From HGM10836 sp045580645 (lineage in GTDB: Bacteria; Bacillota_I; Bacilli_A; RF39; UBA660), in NCBI GenBank assembly GCA_045580645.1, contig JAZNOG010000039.1:1-43299 (forward strand): 43,299 nucleotides of DNA, in the 5' to 3' direction. Of the stretch, positions 8,571 through 17,164 are shown piece after piece; position 1 is the stretch's first letter; every line of letters begins with the position of its first letter. The notes below the pieces were generated by a model, which saw only the letters and a list, made by a program, of their open reading frames with translations, did not search any database and was not told the DNA's origin. The position numbers were made by a program, and so were the translations under genes.

Positions 8571-9227
8571 CAAAATAGAAAGTGCAGATTTTGCAGCTTC
8601 TTGTTCTGCCTCTTTTTTAGAACCCCCAATACCCTCACCAAAAACAATATCATCTACTTTAACAACAACTTTAAAAACTCTTTCATGGGCTGGACCAGAT
8701 TCTTCTAATAATTCATAAACTAAAGATCGTTGATCAGTTTGAACAGCTTCCTGTAAAACAGATTTATAATCACTAAATAACATAATATTTTCATCCTCAA
8801 TATAAGGAACAATTATCTTAAGTGCTACATCTTTTGCTTTTTCAAAACCTAAATCCAAGTAAATAGCAGCAATAAAAGCCTCAAAAACATCAGCTAAAAT
8901 AGCCTTTTTATGAGTCCCACCACTTCTTTGTTCACCTTTTCCAACTTGAATATAATTACTAAAACCTAAGTCATTAGCGTATTCATATAAAGCATTTTCA
9001 CAAACATAACTAGCTCTAATCTTAGTCATTTCTCCTTCTTTATACTTTTTTGCATTATATAAATAATCAGAAACAACTAAATCAACAATAGTATCCCCCA
9101 AAAATTCTAAAGTTTCATAAGAATAAGAAAGATTATGTTCATAAGCATATGAAGTATGAATAAAAGCCTGTTCATATAAAAATATATTCTTAAAATCTAT
9201 ATCTAGTTTTCTTAATAATTCTATCAT
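8559..9227 (-). CDS. rnc: Ribonuclease III
   Basis: Cleaves double-stranded RNA in rRNA processing and in antisense-mediated mRNA decay. The catalytic signature ETLEFLGDTIVDLV is near residue 37, with the second metal-site region LADVFEAFIAAIY. A C-terminal dsRNA-binding domain runs from about residue 150 (DYKSVLQEAVQ) to the KKEAEQEAAKSAL helix. The start at 9227 (MIELLRKLDID) has AGGTGA upstream; an in-frame ATG 13 codons earlier would add a non-family extension. At 222 aa it is of normal length. It is relevant to the antisense RNA locus near 26.2 kb. Confidence 0.96.
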   Translation of the reverse strand: MIELLRKLDIDFKNIFLYEQAFIHTSYAYEHNLSYSYETLEFLGDTIVDLVVSDYLYNAKKYKEGEMTKIRASYVCENALYEYANDLGFSNYIQVGKGEQRSGGTHKKAILADVFEAFIAAIYLDLGFEKAKDVALKIIVPYIEDENIMLFSDYKSVLQEAVQTDQRSLVYELLEESGPAHERVFKVVVKVDDIVFGEGIGGSKKEAEQEAAKSALSILAKK

Positions 9228-9279
9228 ATAAATCACCTGTCTATAAATATAACACAAAATTAACAATTTTAAAACTATA

Positions 9280-9308
9280 TTGATAAAATTTAAATTTAAT
9301 AGTAAAAT
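9280..9308 (+). promoter_or_regulatory. Promoter of the yidD-lipoprotein unit
   Basis: -35 TTGATA (9280-9285), 17-bp spacer, -10 TAAAAT (9303-9308), 17 nt before the yidD start. Confidence 0.6.
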
Positions 9309-9325
9309 AATATTGGTGAATGTTT

Positions 9326-9544
9326 ATGAAACATATCTTTATATTTTTCATAAAAATATATCAGAAAATTCCAGGACCATGGCATGCTTCGTGCAAACAC
9401 ATACCAACATGCTCAAATTATGCAATTGAAGCATTTAAAGTCCACGGAAGTATAAAAGGACTATACTTAACAATAAAAAGAATATTAAAATGTAATCCCC
9501 TAAATAAAGGTGGTTTTGACCCAGTCCCACAAAAAAAGGAGTAA
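9326..9544 (+). CDS. yidD: Membrane protein insertion efficiency factor YidD
   Basis: YidD is a small membrane-associated protein that aids insertion by YidC; its exact activity is unsettled. The family pattern is clear: IYQKIPGP, three cysteines in CKHIPTCSNYAIEA, HGSIKGLYLTIKRILKCNP, and the closing GGFDPVP. The ATG at 9326 is preferred over the in-frame ATG at 9320 because GGTGA is then correctly spaced. The product is 72 aa. It usually neighbours rnpA-yidC, but here it stands apart, two bases before a lipoprotein gene. Confidence 0.95.
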   Translation: MKHIFIFFIKIYQKIPGPWHASCKHIPTCSNYAIEAFKVHGSIKGLYLTIKRILKCNPLNKGGFDPVPQKKE

Positions 9545-9546
9545 AT

Positions 9547-10410
9547 ATGAAAAAAATAATAACAATTTTAATAACTATAATTATACTAATCGGCACTACT
9601 GGATGTATAAAAAGAGATAAAATGGAAGATATCAACATAATAACCACAATATATCCACTTGAATATGTAATAAATAGACTTTATGGAGAAAGTTCTGACA
9701 TTACAAGTATTTATCCAAGAGGTATAACTATAAACGAATATGAATTTACTAATAAACAATTTGAAGATTTTAGTAAACAAGATTTATTTATATATAATGG
9801 AAAATCAGATGAAAGAGAATATGCAACAACAATGCTTAATATGAATAATGATTTAAAAATAATTGATGCATCTTATGGAATAGATATTATAAATAAAAAT
9901 ACAGACATCTGGTTAAATCCATCAAACATCTTAATGATTGCACAAAATATAAGAAATGAATTAAAAGAATTAATTACTAATCCATATATAATAAAAGAAA
10001 TAAATAACCAATATGATCTATTAAAAGTAGATATATCTGAACTAGATACAGAATACAAAAAAACTGCAGATAATAGCAGTGACAAAAGAATCATTAGTAG
10101 TGATGAAACACTAAAATTTTTAGAAAAATATGGTTTTACTGTTATTAATTTAACAGAAAACAAAGAAATCAAACAAAACAATTTAGAACTTGCTAAAAGC
10201 TTATTAAAAAACAAAGAATTAGAATATATCTTCATTTGTAATAACGTAAGTAGTGATACAATAAACAATCTAACTAAAAGCTATAACGCTAAAATAATAA
10301 ATTTTAAAACTGCTGAAATAATTACCGAAAAAGATATAGAAAACAATGAAGATTATTTATCAATCATGCATAATAATATTGAACTTTTAAAACAAGAAAC
10401 ATACCAATAA
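9547..10410 (+). CDS. ZnuA-like solute-binding lipoprotein lacking metal histidines
   Basis: The 287-aa protein has a lipoprotein signal (MKKIITILITIIILIGTTGC, Cys at 20) and then the fold of cluster A-I metal-binding proteins. It begins with TTIYPLEYVINRLYGE, and DITSIYPRG is followed by a helix-start. The family's ligands are missing: the PHDYEP His reads INEYEF, the DPHxW His reads NTDIW, and the third His (SHxAF type) reads SSDETLKFL. Asp/Asn/Ser remain at these sites. No ABC permease or ATPase gene lies nearby. It may bind another ligand or have a sensory or scaffold role. It sits 2 nt after yidD with GGAG in the junction. Confidence 0.75.
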   Translation: MKKIITILITIIILIGTTGCIKRDKMEDINIITTIYPLEYVINRLYGESSDITSIYPRGITINEYEFTNKQFEDFSKQDLFIYNGKSDEREYATTMLNMNNDLKIIDASYGIDIINKNTDIWLNPSNILMIAQNIRNELKELITNPYIIKEINNQYDLLKVDISELDTEYKKTADNSSDKRIISSDETLKFLEKYGFTVINLTENKEIKQNNLELAKSLLKNKELEYIFICNNVSSDTINNLTKSYNAKIINFKTAEIITEKDIENNEDYLSIMHNNIELLKQETYQ

Positions 10411-10413
10411 AAT

Positions 10414-10434
10414 AAAGACTAAATGTCTTTTTTT
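10414..10434 (+). terminator. Terminator after the ZnuA-like gene
   Basis: Stem AAAGAC (10414-10419) and GTCTTT (10425-10430), loop TAAAT, followed by T-run. Confidence 0.7.
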
Positions 10435-10439
10435 ATTAC

Positions 10440-10471
10440 AAAAAAAACTAATCAATTATACTTGATTAGTT
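10440..10471 (-). terminator. Terminator of the zinc-ribbon membrane protein gene
   Basis: On the minus strand: stem AACTAATCAA / TTGATTAGTT (10446-10455 with 10462-10471), 6-nt loop, then T-run. The stop codon is at the edge of the loop. Confidence 0.8.
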
Positions 10472-11382
10472 TCATCTTCTTTTACATCAATTTTTATTGA
10501 AAATACAGGCTTGACTTTTTCTTCCTCCAAAATATCATTATTTTCATTTTTTGTTTCTAACGAAACATTTTCCTCTTTATACTCATAATAATTAAGCATT
10601 AAACCATTATCACCAATAGGTTCTTCAAATACAATAGAACCAGTTTTTTTACCTCCTATTACTAAATTACCACTATATAAAGCAGTAGAAACATTTACAG
10701 GAGTAAATATTCTATTTTTTTCTTCTCCTAAAGAATTAATCATCTTCCAATCCTTATAACTATATCTAACCTTTTGATCAGAATCATTTTCAAACTCAAT
10801 TGTTACAACCACATATTGATTTCCTTCTTTAGGTTTTTTATAATCAGTCCCCATAGAAGTCCAAACATCAGAAACTTGATAAATAACATCTTTATATTTT
10901 ATCTTATCTCCTTGTTTAAAAACATTGTTATATGTTCCTTCCTTTACAACATTAATATTTCCGATATTAAATAACTTGCTTATACCAAATATAATAAAAT
11001 AAACAATAACAAAAACTATTAAAACAAAAACACAAATTTTTATTATTTTCTTTATTTTTAAATTTCTAACCTCTTTTTTAGTTTTAACTTTACGAGCCAA
11101 AACCTTATTCTTTTTTTTATACTTTTTAATACATTCTTTTATAGAAAATTTATTTCTTTTATTTTCTTTATTTTTTTCCTTTTTCGAATCAATTTGTTTT
11201 TTTACCAATGTATTTTCATTATTTTTTATAATATCATTCTGTTTATTAATTTTATTTTCTTTAACTACAGGTTTTTTAGATTCTTCTTTAATTATTCTAC
11301 ATTTAGTAACATCAGCACCACAATATCTACAAATCTTAGATTTATTTGCGACCTTCTTTTTACACTTCTTACAAACCTTCAT
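10456..11382 (-). CDS. Zinc-ribbon membrane protein with extracellular DUF4352-like domain
   Basis: The 308-aa protein starts with a zinc ribbon (CKKC and CRYC in the first 21 residues). A long Lys/Asn-rich cytoplasmic linker follows, then one membrane helix at about 113-136. The outer domain (about 150-270) contains GNQYVVVTIEFEN and a GKKTGSIVFEEP stretch, the beta-sandwich pattern of DUF4352/telokin-like domains. The C-terminus is acidic. Such proteins are common in Firmicutes and have no settled function. It ends in its own terminator. GGGAGG lies upstream. It is separated from gpmI by about 100 nt of A/T-rich DNA without clear signals. Confidence 0.8.
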   Translation of the reverse strand: MKVCKKCKKKVANKSKICRYCGADVTKCRIIKEESKKPVVKENKINKQNDIIKNNENTLVKKQIDSKKEKNKENKRNKFSIKECIKKYKKKNKVLARKVKTKKEVRNLKIKKIIKICVFVLIVFVIVYFIIFGISKLFNIGNINVVKEGTYNNVFKQGDKIKYKDVIYQVSDVWTSMGTDYKKPKEGNQYVVVTIEFENDSDQKVRYSYKDWKMINSLGEEKNRIFTPVNVSTALYSGNLVIGGKKTGSIVFEEPIGDNGLMLNYYEYKEENVSLETKNENNDILEEEKVKPVFSIKIDVKEDETNQV

Positions 11383-11480
11383 AAAATATTAACCTCCCAG
11401 TATAAATATATTTGGCAAAACAAATAATCTAGCAAAATTATATCACAATTTTAAAAAAAAGTCATTAAACTTAAAACAAA

Positions 11481-12980
11481 TTATATAATTTCTACAATAG
11501 AATTATCCATTTCTAAAGGTTTTTCAACACCCATTATATATAAAATAGAAGGAGCTATATTACTTAAACTACCATTTTTAACCTTATAATTTCTATCACA
11601 AACAATAAAATGAACTAAATTAGTAGTATGTGTAGTTAAAACTTCATTATTTGGGCCTATCATTTCCTCACAATTACCATGATCAGCAGTAACTAACAAG
11701 ATAAAATCATTAGAAATAGCAAGTTCATAAAGCATTCCCAAACACTTATCAACTTCCTCAACCCCTCTTACAGCAGCATCAAAATTACCCGTATGACCAA
11801 CCATATCACCATTTGCTAAATTAACACATATAAAATCATAATTCTCTATTAATGAAGATATTTTTAAAACTACATCTCTAGAACTCATTTCTGGAGCTAA
11901 ATCATATGTTTTTACATCTTTTCTGTCTATCTTTATTTTATCAGTTAAAGAAAAATAAACATCTTTATCTCCATCTAAAAAATGAGTTACATGTGGAAAC
12001 TTAGCTTCCTCTGCTATTCTTAAAACTCTAAGTTTATTATTAAATAATACCTCTCCCAACGTATTGTTAACAACTTCATGTTTAAAAATAGAAGCACATT
12101 TAATCTTATCACTTATAGGCATCATAGTAATAACCTTTAAATTGTCCATTTTTTTAATTTCAAATTCACTAAAATTTTCATCAGTTAAAGATAAAGCAAG
12201 TTGAACTAAACGATCTGGTCTAAAATTAGCAATCAAAAAACAATCATTAGAAGAAACAATTCCATTTATATCAACAATAGTAGGCAAAACAAATTCATCA
12301 AAAACACCTTTTTCATACGAAGAACTTATTATATTATTAATATCACCATTTAATACCCCTTCCCCTTTTACAATAGCATCATAATATAATTTCGTTCTTT
12401 CCCAAATATTTTCCCTATCCATTGCATAATATCTTCCAGAAATACTTGCAATTTTTCCAATACCTATTTTATTTAAATAATCACCTAAATCATTCAAATA
12501 ATTTAAAGCAACATTAGGAAGAGTATCTCTTCCATCAAGCACTACATGAATAAATAAATCAGTAACACCCTTCTCTTTTAAAGCAGATATTAAACTATAT
12601 ACATGACTTATATGAGAATGCACTCCACCATCTGATAACAAAGCAAATATATGGAATTTAGAGTTTTTTTCCTTAACATAGCTAATAGCATCATCTAAAA
12701 CACTATTATTAGATAGTTCTCCATTTTCAATACTCCTACTTATCTTTTCCAAAGTTTGAAGCACAACCCTTCCAGCACCAATAGTTAAATGTCCTACTTC
12801 GGAATTACCCATTTGCCCTTTAGGAAGACCCACTGCTTCACCACTTGCTTCCAATAAAGAATTAGGAAAAGTATTAAGAAACATATCTAAATTCAAAGTA
12901 TTTGCAGCCCTTACAGCATTTCCAAAAACATTTTCACTATAGCCTACCCCATCCAGAATAGCAAGCATTACCTTTTTCAT
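11481..12980 (-). CDS. gpmI: 2,3-bisphosphoglycerate-independent phosphoglycerate mutase
   Basis: Interconverts 3- and 2-phosphoglycerate in glycolysis using two Mn ions. The 499-aa sequence shows the N-terminal metal site LAILDGVGY, the phospho-serine motif MGNSEVGHLTIGAGR, the substrate residues VVLDGRDT and SGRYYAMDRE, and NFRPDR. The C-terminal metal sites are NGDMVGHTGNFDA and TADHGNCEEM. All catalytic motifs are intact. It lies 4 nt after the ATPase gene at 12985, so translation is probably coupled. No eno, gap or pyk is in the window, but pgk and tpiA lie 3-5 kb away. Confidence 0.97.
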   Translation of the reverse strand: MKKVMLAILDGVGYSENVFGNAVRAANTLNLDMFLNTFPNSLLEASGEAVGLPKGQMGNSEVGHLTIGAGRVVLQTLEKISRSIENGELSNNSVLDDAISYVKEKNSKFHIFALLSDGGVHSHISHVYSLISALKEKGVTDLFIHVVLDGRDTLPNVALNYLNDLGDYLNKIGIGKIASISGRYYAMDRENIWERTKLYYDAIVKGEGVLNGDINNIISSSYEKGVFDEFVLPTIVDINGIVSSNDCFLIANFRPDRLVQLALSLTDENFSEFEIKKMDNLKVITMMPISDKIKCASIFKHEVVNNTLGEVLFNNKLRVLRIAEEAKFPHVTHFLDGDKDVYFSLTDKIKIDRKDVKTYDLAPEMSSRDVVLKISSLIENYDFICVNLANGDMVGHTGNFDAAVRGVEEVDKCLGMLYELAISNDFILLVTADHGNCEEMIGPNNEVLTTHTTNLVHFIVCDRNYKVKNGSLSNIAPSILYIMGVEKPLEMDNSIVEII

Positions 12981-12984
12981 AAAA

Positions 12985-14256
12985 TCACATACCCTCTGTT
13001 ATACAAAATGCAGCATAATAAGGAATATACTTAACATTTTTAACCATCTTAAAATTCATATCTCCAAATCTAATTGCATTATCTAAATTAAACTTATTCA
13101 TGGTAAGAACTAAACTCTTAGACTTAGTTTTATCATCACCATGAAGTATTTCCATTAAAACTATTTTTCCAGTTCTAGTTTGAACAACTATATCAACTTC
13201 TGCCTTTCCTTCAGAATGATAATGATATATATTAAAACCATTTTGATGAAGTGTAGATACTATATTATTTTCATATAAAACTTCAATTAATTTATTATTT
13301 GTAACAAGTCTATTAGCATTTATATTCATTTTTTTATATAAAAGTCCAGAATCAATGAAATATAACTTAAAATTATCCTCATCCTTAATATTACTTAAAG
13401 GAGAAGTCAAACTAGATAAACGAGAACTTTTTATTAGCATATTATTTTGTTCCATAAATGTAATAGAACCCTCATATTCTTTTGCTCGTGCCCCAGATTT
13501 TATAAGTCCATATTGAAATTTTTTATTATCCTTAAGCAATTGAATCGCCATATTATCATAAACTTCGTTACTACGTTTTATATCAATTAAATTGTCTAAA
13601 CTAAATAATTTATATCTAAATAATTTTGCGTTTTTATCTTGAACAGCACTTAACAAATTATAATCAGCATTATTATGAAACTCTATAATAGCATTTGGAT
13701 ATCCACCAGTTACAATATAATCATTATAAATATCCATAGCAAGACTATGGAAAGGCATAGCTTTGTTATTTTTAAATGACTCTATAATAAATTCAATCAA
13801 TTGTTCTTTTCCAACATATTTTAAATATTCAGGAAAAGAAACCAAAGACATTCTCTTAATACTAACATTTTCTATTTTATTTTTATTTATTAAAGAAATA
13901 TTGTTAGTAATCATAATTACATGATAAGATGAATCATTAAATATTTTTTTAACCATATTTAAAACCTTTTCAGTAACATTATCAAAAACAATTAAACTCT
14001 CTTCCCTTAAAACAGTTTCCAAACTAATTGCAGAAAGCCCCCTAATAAACTTATCTAAAGTAGTATTTTTATCAATAATATAACTAAGTTCCAAGTTTTT
14101 TTCACAATCAAAATAAATGATATTTTTATACTCATTCTTTCCATAGTCTAATACTGAATATGTTTTTCCACAACCATTTATCCCATAAAGCAAAATAGGT
14201 TTCTTATTATTATCTAATTTCCATTTTAGTAATTCATCAGTAATTTTTCGTTCCAT
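12985..14256 (-). CDS. AAA ATPase with C-terminal DUF4143 domain
   Basis: A 423-aa P-loop protein: Walker A LYGINGCGKTYS (residues 23-34), Walker B SLIVFDNV, and an Arg-rich AAA_14 region (NVSIKRMSLVSFPEYLKYV). The C-terminal DUF4143 part ends with a nuclease-like stretch KAEVDIVVQTRTGKIVLMEI, which keeps the D...(x)E-x-K-like pattern loosely. Proteins of this family are abundant in gut bacteria, often in many copies, and their role is unknown. The gene ends in TGA, evidence for the standard code. Its 4-nt gap to gpmI suggests an operon, although no functional tie is obvious. Confidence 0.85.
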   Translation of the reverse strand: MERKITDELLKWKLDNNKKPILLYGINGCGKTYSVLDYGKNEYKNIIYFDCEKNLELSYIIDKNTTLDKFIRGLSAISLETVLREESLIVFDNVTEKVLNMVKKIFNDSSYHVIMITNNISLINKNKIENVSIKRMSLVSFPEYLKYVGKEQLIEFIIESFKNNKAMPFHSLAMDIYNDYIVTGGYPNAIIEFHNNADYNLLSAVQDKNAKLFRYKLFSLDNLIDIKRSNEVYDNMAIQLLKDNKKFQYGLIKSGARAKEYEGSITFMEQNNMLIKSSRLSSLTSPLSNIKDEDNFKLYFIDSGLLYKKMNINANRLVTNNKLIEVLYENNIVSTLHQNGFNIYHYHSEGKAEVDIVVQTRTGKIVLMEILHGDDKTKSKSLVLTMNKFNLDNAIRFGDMNFKMVKNVKYIPYYAAFCITEGM

Positions 14257-14327
14257 AAATTGTTTCCTCCAATCGTTATTCTTAACCTAATTATAAAATA
14301 ACTAAAAAAAATAGTCAATGATAAAAA

Positions 14328-14357
14328 AAATAAAAAAAATGATATTTCTATCATTTT
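14328..14357 (-). terminator. Terminator of spo0A
   Basis: Minus strand: AAAATGATA / TATCATTTT (14349-14357 with 14336-14344) closed by a GAAA tetraloop, then a long T-rich run. The stop codon overlaps the stem. Confidence 0.85.
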
Positions 14358-15126
14358 AAACTACTACTTTTCTAAATTCTAAACGAAGTTTATCAGCAAT
14401 GGTTACTATAAATTCTGAATTTGTAGGTTTAGCTTTATCAATATCAACACTATGTCCAAATATACTTTCCATCAAATCCCAATTACCTCTATTCCAACTA
14501 ACTTCAATAGCGTGTCTTATCGCACGTTCTACACGTGAAACTGTTGTTTCATACTTATCCGCTATTTCAGGATATAGTTCCTTTGTTATACCACCAATAA
14601 CATCAGGTCTTTCATATATTATCATAATACCTTCCCTAATATATTGATAACCCTTAATATGTGAAGGCACACCTAATTCATGTAAGATATTTGTAATAGA
14701 AATTTGTAAATTATGATGATATAAATTTATAGACTTATTTTCATATTGACTCATATCCCCAAGTTCTAATATTCTTTTTTCAAGTTCTGGAAGTTCAAAA
14801 GGCTTCAATATAAAATAATTAACACCAAATTCAGAAACCTTTCTAATCATATCTTGTGTATTATAAGAAGTTAAAACTATTACCTTTTTAGATAAATTCA
14901 TTTTATTTATCTCTTCTAAAACAGCAAGACCATCTTTTCTTGGCATAATTAAATCCAACAAAATAATATCAAAATTATTCATATTAGATTTTATTGATTC
15001 TAAACATTCCTCCCCATCATGTGCAACCATCGAAACTTCTATATTTGCGTGACTACTAAAATACTCCTTAACCATTGTGACAAGTTCAACATTGTCATCA
15101 ACTACAAAAAGTTTTATTTTTTCCAT
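14356..15126 (-). CDS. spo0A: Sporulation master response regulator Spo0A
   Basis: Spo0A is the phosphorylated transcription factor that starts endospore formation. The receiver domain has the acid pair VVDDN, the phospho-Asp in IILLDLIMPRKDG, the switch Ser in VLTSYN and Lys in ILKPF, all intact. The C-terminal effector domain (about 140-256) is unmistakable: ITNILHELGVPSHIKGYQYI, VIGGITKELYPEIA, the recognition helix TTVSRVERAIRHAIEVSW, and KPTNSEFIVTIADKLRLE. The 256-aa length is typical. In many Firmicutes spoIVB precedes it; here it stands alone between glycolytic genes, with its own terminator and a likely promoter (AGGGAG before the ATG). Confidence 0.97.
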   Translation of the reverse strand: MEKIKLFVVDDNVELVTMVKEYFSSHANIEVSMVAHDGEECLESIKSNMNNFDIILLDLIMPRKDGLAVLEEINKMNLSKKVIVLTSYNTQDMIRKVSEFGVNYFILKPFELPELEKRILELGDMSQYENKSINLYHHNLQISITNILHELGVPSHIKGYQYIREGIMIIYERPDVIGGITKELYPEIADKYETTVSRVERAIRHAIEVSWNRGNWDLMESIFGHSVDIDKAKPTNSEFIVTIADKLRLEFRKVVV

Positions 15127-15140
15127 TCTATTCTCCCTTC

Positions 15141-15170
15141 ATATACTACCACGCAATTTTATTTTACAAC
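15141..15170 (-). promoter_or_regulatory. Candidate spo0A promoter
   Basis: Minus strand: TTGTTG, 18-bp spacer, extended -10 TGgTAGTAT, about 15 nt before the AGGGAG ribosome-binding site of spo0A. Positions are approximate. Confidence 0.45.
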
Positions 15171-15171
15171 A

Positions 15172-15226
15172 AAAAAAGATTAAATTCTAGAGTATATTTT
15201 ATCTAACTTTGTCGAATTTAATCTTT
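15172..15226 (-). terminator. Terminator after tpiA
   Basis: Inverted repeat AAAGATTAAATTC (15176-15188) and GAATTTAATCTTT (15214-15226), 13 bp, 25-nt loop, T-run on the minus strand beyond. The TGTCGAA motif (15210-15216) overlaps the inner edge of this stem. Confidence 0.7.
15210..15216. promoter_or_regulatory. Possible Spo0A box upstream of spo0A
   Basis: TGTCGAA, the core of the Bacillus 0A box, lies about 85 bp before the spo0A start and about 40 bp upstream of its likely -35. It could serve autoregulation, but it overlaps the tpiA terminator stem and a second copy occurs inside a coding region (42468-42474), so chance is possible. Confidence 0.3.
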
Positions 15227-15232
15227 CTATAA

Positions 15233-15943
15233 CTATTTTACACTATTTAACAAGTTTATAACCTTCGTAGAGTCAGAACTAATCTTTCCTAATAAATAAC
15301 CATCTAATATTTTTATTTTTTCAATAGTCTTAATATTTTTTTCATCAACACTACCACCATATAACACTTTTACATTTACATTATGTGCTCTATAAATAGC
15401 ATTTTTTATCAAATCAACTACTTCAAAAATTTCATCATTAGTAAGAATTTCTCCAGTTCCAATAGCCCAGATAGGTTCATAAGCAAAAACAATATCAGAA
15501 CCAACCTCAACACCACGCAAATATTCTTTAAGTTGTTTCAATATAACATCAGCAGTTTTTTTCATATCTCTTTCTTCTTTAGTTTCTCCAACACAAACAA
15601 TTGGAACAATATTATTAGAAATTGCCTCTTTTATCTTAGAATTTATCATTTTACTACTTTCGTTTAAAAGAAGTTTTCTTTCACTATGACCAACAATAAC
15701 ATATTTTACTCCAATTGATCTAAGTTGAAACCCAGAAACCTCTCCAGTGACAAAACTACTAGATAAATTCTGTGCTCCAAGTTTAAAATTATATTTTCCT
15801 ACAAAAAATGGAATATATATATCACTTGGACATATAACAACATCAATATCTGTCCTAATACTATCTTTAATATCTTTAATATAATCTTTAATACCATAAA
15901 AATCTAAATACATTTTATGATTAAATACAACTAATTTCTTCAT
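15233..15943 (-). CDS. tpiA: Triosephosphate isomerase
   Basis: Interconverts dihydroxyacetone phosphate and glyceraldehyde 3-phosphate. Catalytic Lys is in FNHKMYLD near the N-terminus, catalytic His in IVGHSERK, catalytic Glu in FAYEPIWAIGTG, and the phosphate loop in LYGGSVDEKN followed by GYLLGK. The usual NWKMN reads NHKMY, so the Trp after the substrate Asn is lost; otherwise the active site is complete. The start at 15943 has AGGGG upstream and lies 7 nt after the pgk stop; an ATG at 15961 would overlap pgk. The product is 236 aa. Operon pgk-tpiA. Confidence 0.95.
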   Translation of the reverse strand: MKKLVVFNHKMYLDFYGIKDYIKDIKDSIRTDIDVVICPSDIYIPFFVGKYNFKLGAQNLSSSFVTGEVSGFQLRSIGVKYVIVGHSERKLLLNESSKMINSKIKEAISNNIVPIVCVGETKEERDMKKTADVILKQLKEYLRGVEVGSDIVFAYEPIWAIGTGEILTNDEIFEVVDLIKNAIYRAHNVNVKVLYGGSVDEKNIKTIEKIKILDGYLLGKISSDSTKVINLLNSVK

Positions 15944-15950
15944 AATACCC

Positions 15951-17132
15951 CTACTTATCACTTATATTTTTAAGACCAGGCAAATCCTTATTAACGAGAT
16001 ATTCTAAAGTTGCCCCCCCTCCAGTAGAAAGGAAAGTAAACTTATCTTCATATCCCAAAACCTTAGCACAACTAACAATATCCCCACCACCTAAAATAGT
16101 AGTTTCAATATTATTAGATATAAAATCCATCAATTCCTTAGTGCCTTCCTTATATTTATCAAATTCATATACACCAAGTGGCCCATTCCAAAATAATGTT
16201 TTAACATTACTTAACTTCTCCTTAAACAACGATATGGTTGATGGTCCTATATCAAGACCCATAAAATTATCATCTACATTATTAATAGAAACAAGTATTT
16301 TTTCACAATCATTGGAAAATTCATTTGAACCATAAAAATCAACAGGCAAAACTATTTTTTCACCATATTTTGTTAATAACTGTTTACAAAAATCCAGTTG
16401 TTCTTCTTCAAAAATAGATTTACCAACATTATAACCTTTAGCTTTTAAAAATGTATACGCCATAGCGCCACCTATAAAAAGATAATCAACTTTTTCTATT
16501 AAAGCACTAATAACAGGTATTTTATCACTTATTTTAGAACCACCCATAACAACTGCAAAAAGCCTATTAGGATTATCAAGTTTATCAAGTTCTTTAAGTT
16601 CTTTTTCAATTAAAAAGCCTACACCAGAATCTAAATAAGTAGAAATTCCTAAATTAGAAGCATGTCCCCTATGAATTGTTCCAAAAGCATCATTTATAAA
16701 TATATCACCAAGAGATGCCCAAAATTTACCAAGTTGTTCATCATTAGAACTTTCCTTTTTACCATTTAAATCTTCAAACCTAGTATTTTCAAGTAAAATT
16801 GCCTCCCCAAATGAAATATTTTTTATTTCTCCTCTAATCTTATCATCACTAGTGTAAGGAACAAAAAGGACTTTATTAGGAATCAAATAATTAAGTTTAT
16901 CATATACAATTTTTAAACTATATTTTTCTTTATCCTCCATAGTTTTAACCTTACCAAAATGCGATAAAATAACTACTTTAGCATTATTATCAAGCAAATA
17001 CTTAATAGTCTTTAAACTAGATTCAATCCTAGTAGAATCTAGAATCTCTCCATTTTTTACACTTACATTAAAATCACATCTTAAAACAACAGTCTTTTTA
17101 TTTAAATTAAAATCTAAAATACTCTTTTTCAT
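15951..17132 (-). CDS. pgk: Phosphoglycerate kinase
   Basis: Makes ATP from 1,3-bisphosphoglycerate in glycolysis. Family landmarks: VVLRCDFNVSV with STRIESSLKT (substrate Arg/Asp), LSHFGKVKT, LLENTRFE, DAFGTIHRGHAS, VMGGSKISDKI, FWNGPLGVYEFD, and the nucleotide loop LGGGDIVSC followed by FTFLSTGGGATLEYL. The 393-aa length is normal. It is first in the pgk-tpiA operon. AAGGAGA lies before the ATG. A TATAAA element sits in the short gap after dinB, but I see no convincing -35. Confidence 0.97.
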   Translation of the reverse strand: MKKSILDFNLNKKTVVLRCDFNVSVKNGEILDSTRIESSLKTIKYLLDNNAKVVILSHFGKVKTMEDKEKYSLKIVYDKLNYLIPNKVLFVPYTSDDKIRGEIKNISFGEAILLENTRFEDLNGKKESSNDEQLGKFWASLGDIFINDAFGTIHRGHASNLGISTYLDSGVGFLIEKELKELDKLDNPNRLFAVVMGGSKISDKIPVISALIEKVDYLFIGGAMAYTFLKAKGYNVGKSIFEEEQLDFCKQLLTKYGEKIVLPVDFYGSNEFSNDCEKILVSINNVDDNFMGLDIGPSTISLFKEKLSNVKTLFWNGPLGVYEFDKYKEGTKELMDFISNNIETTILGGGDIVSCAKVLGYEDKFTFLSTGGGATLEYLVNKDLPGLKNISDK

Positions 17133-17164
17133 AAATTCTCCTTTACTTTATAATAACACATTTA

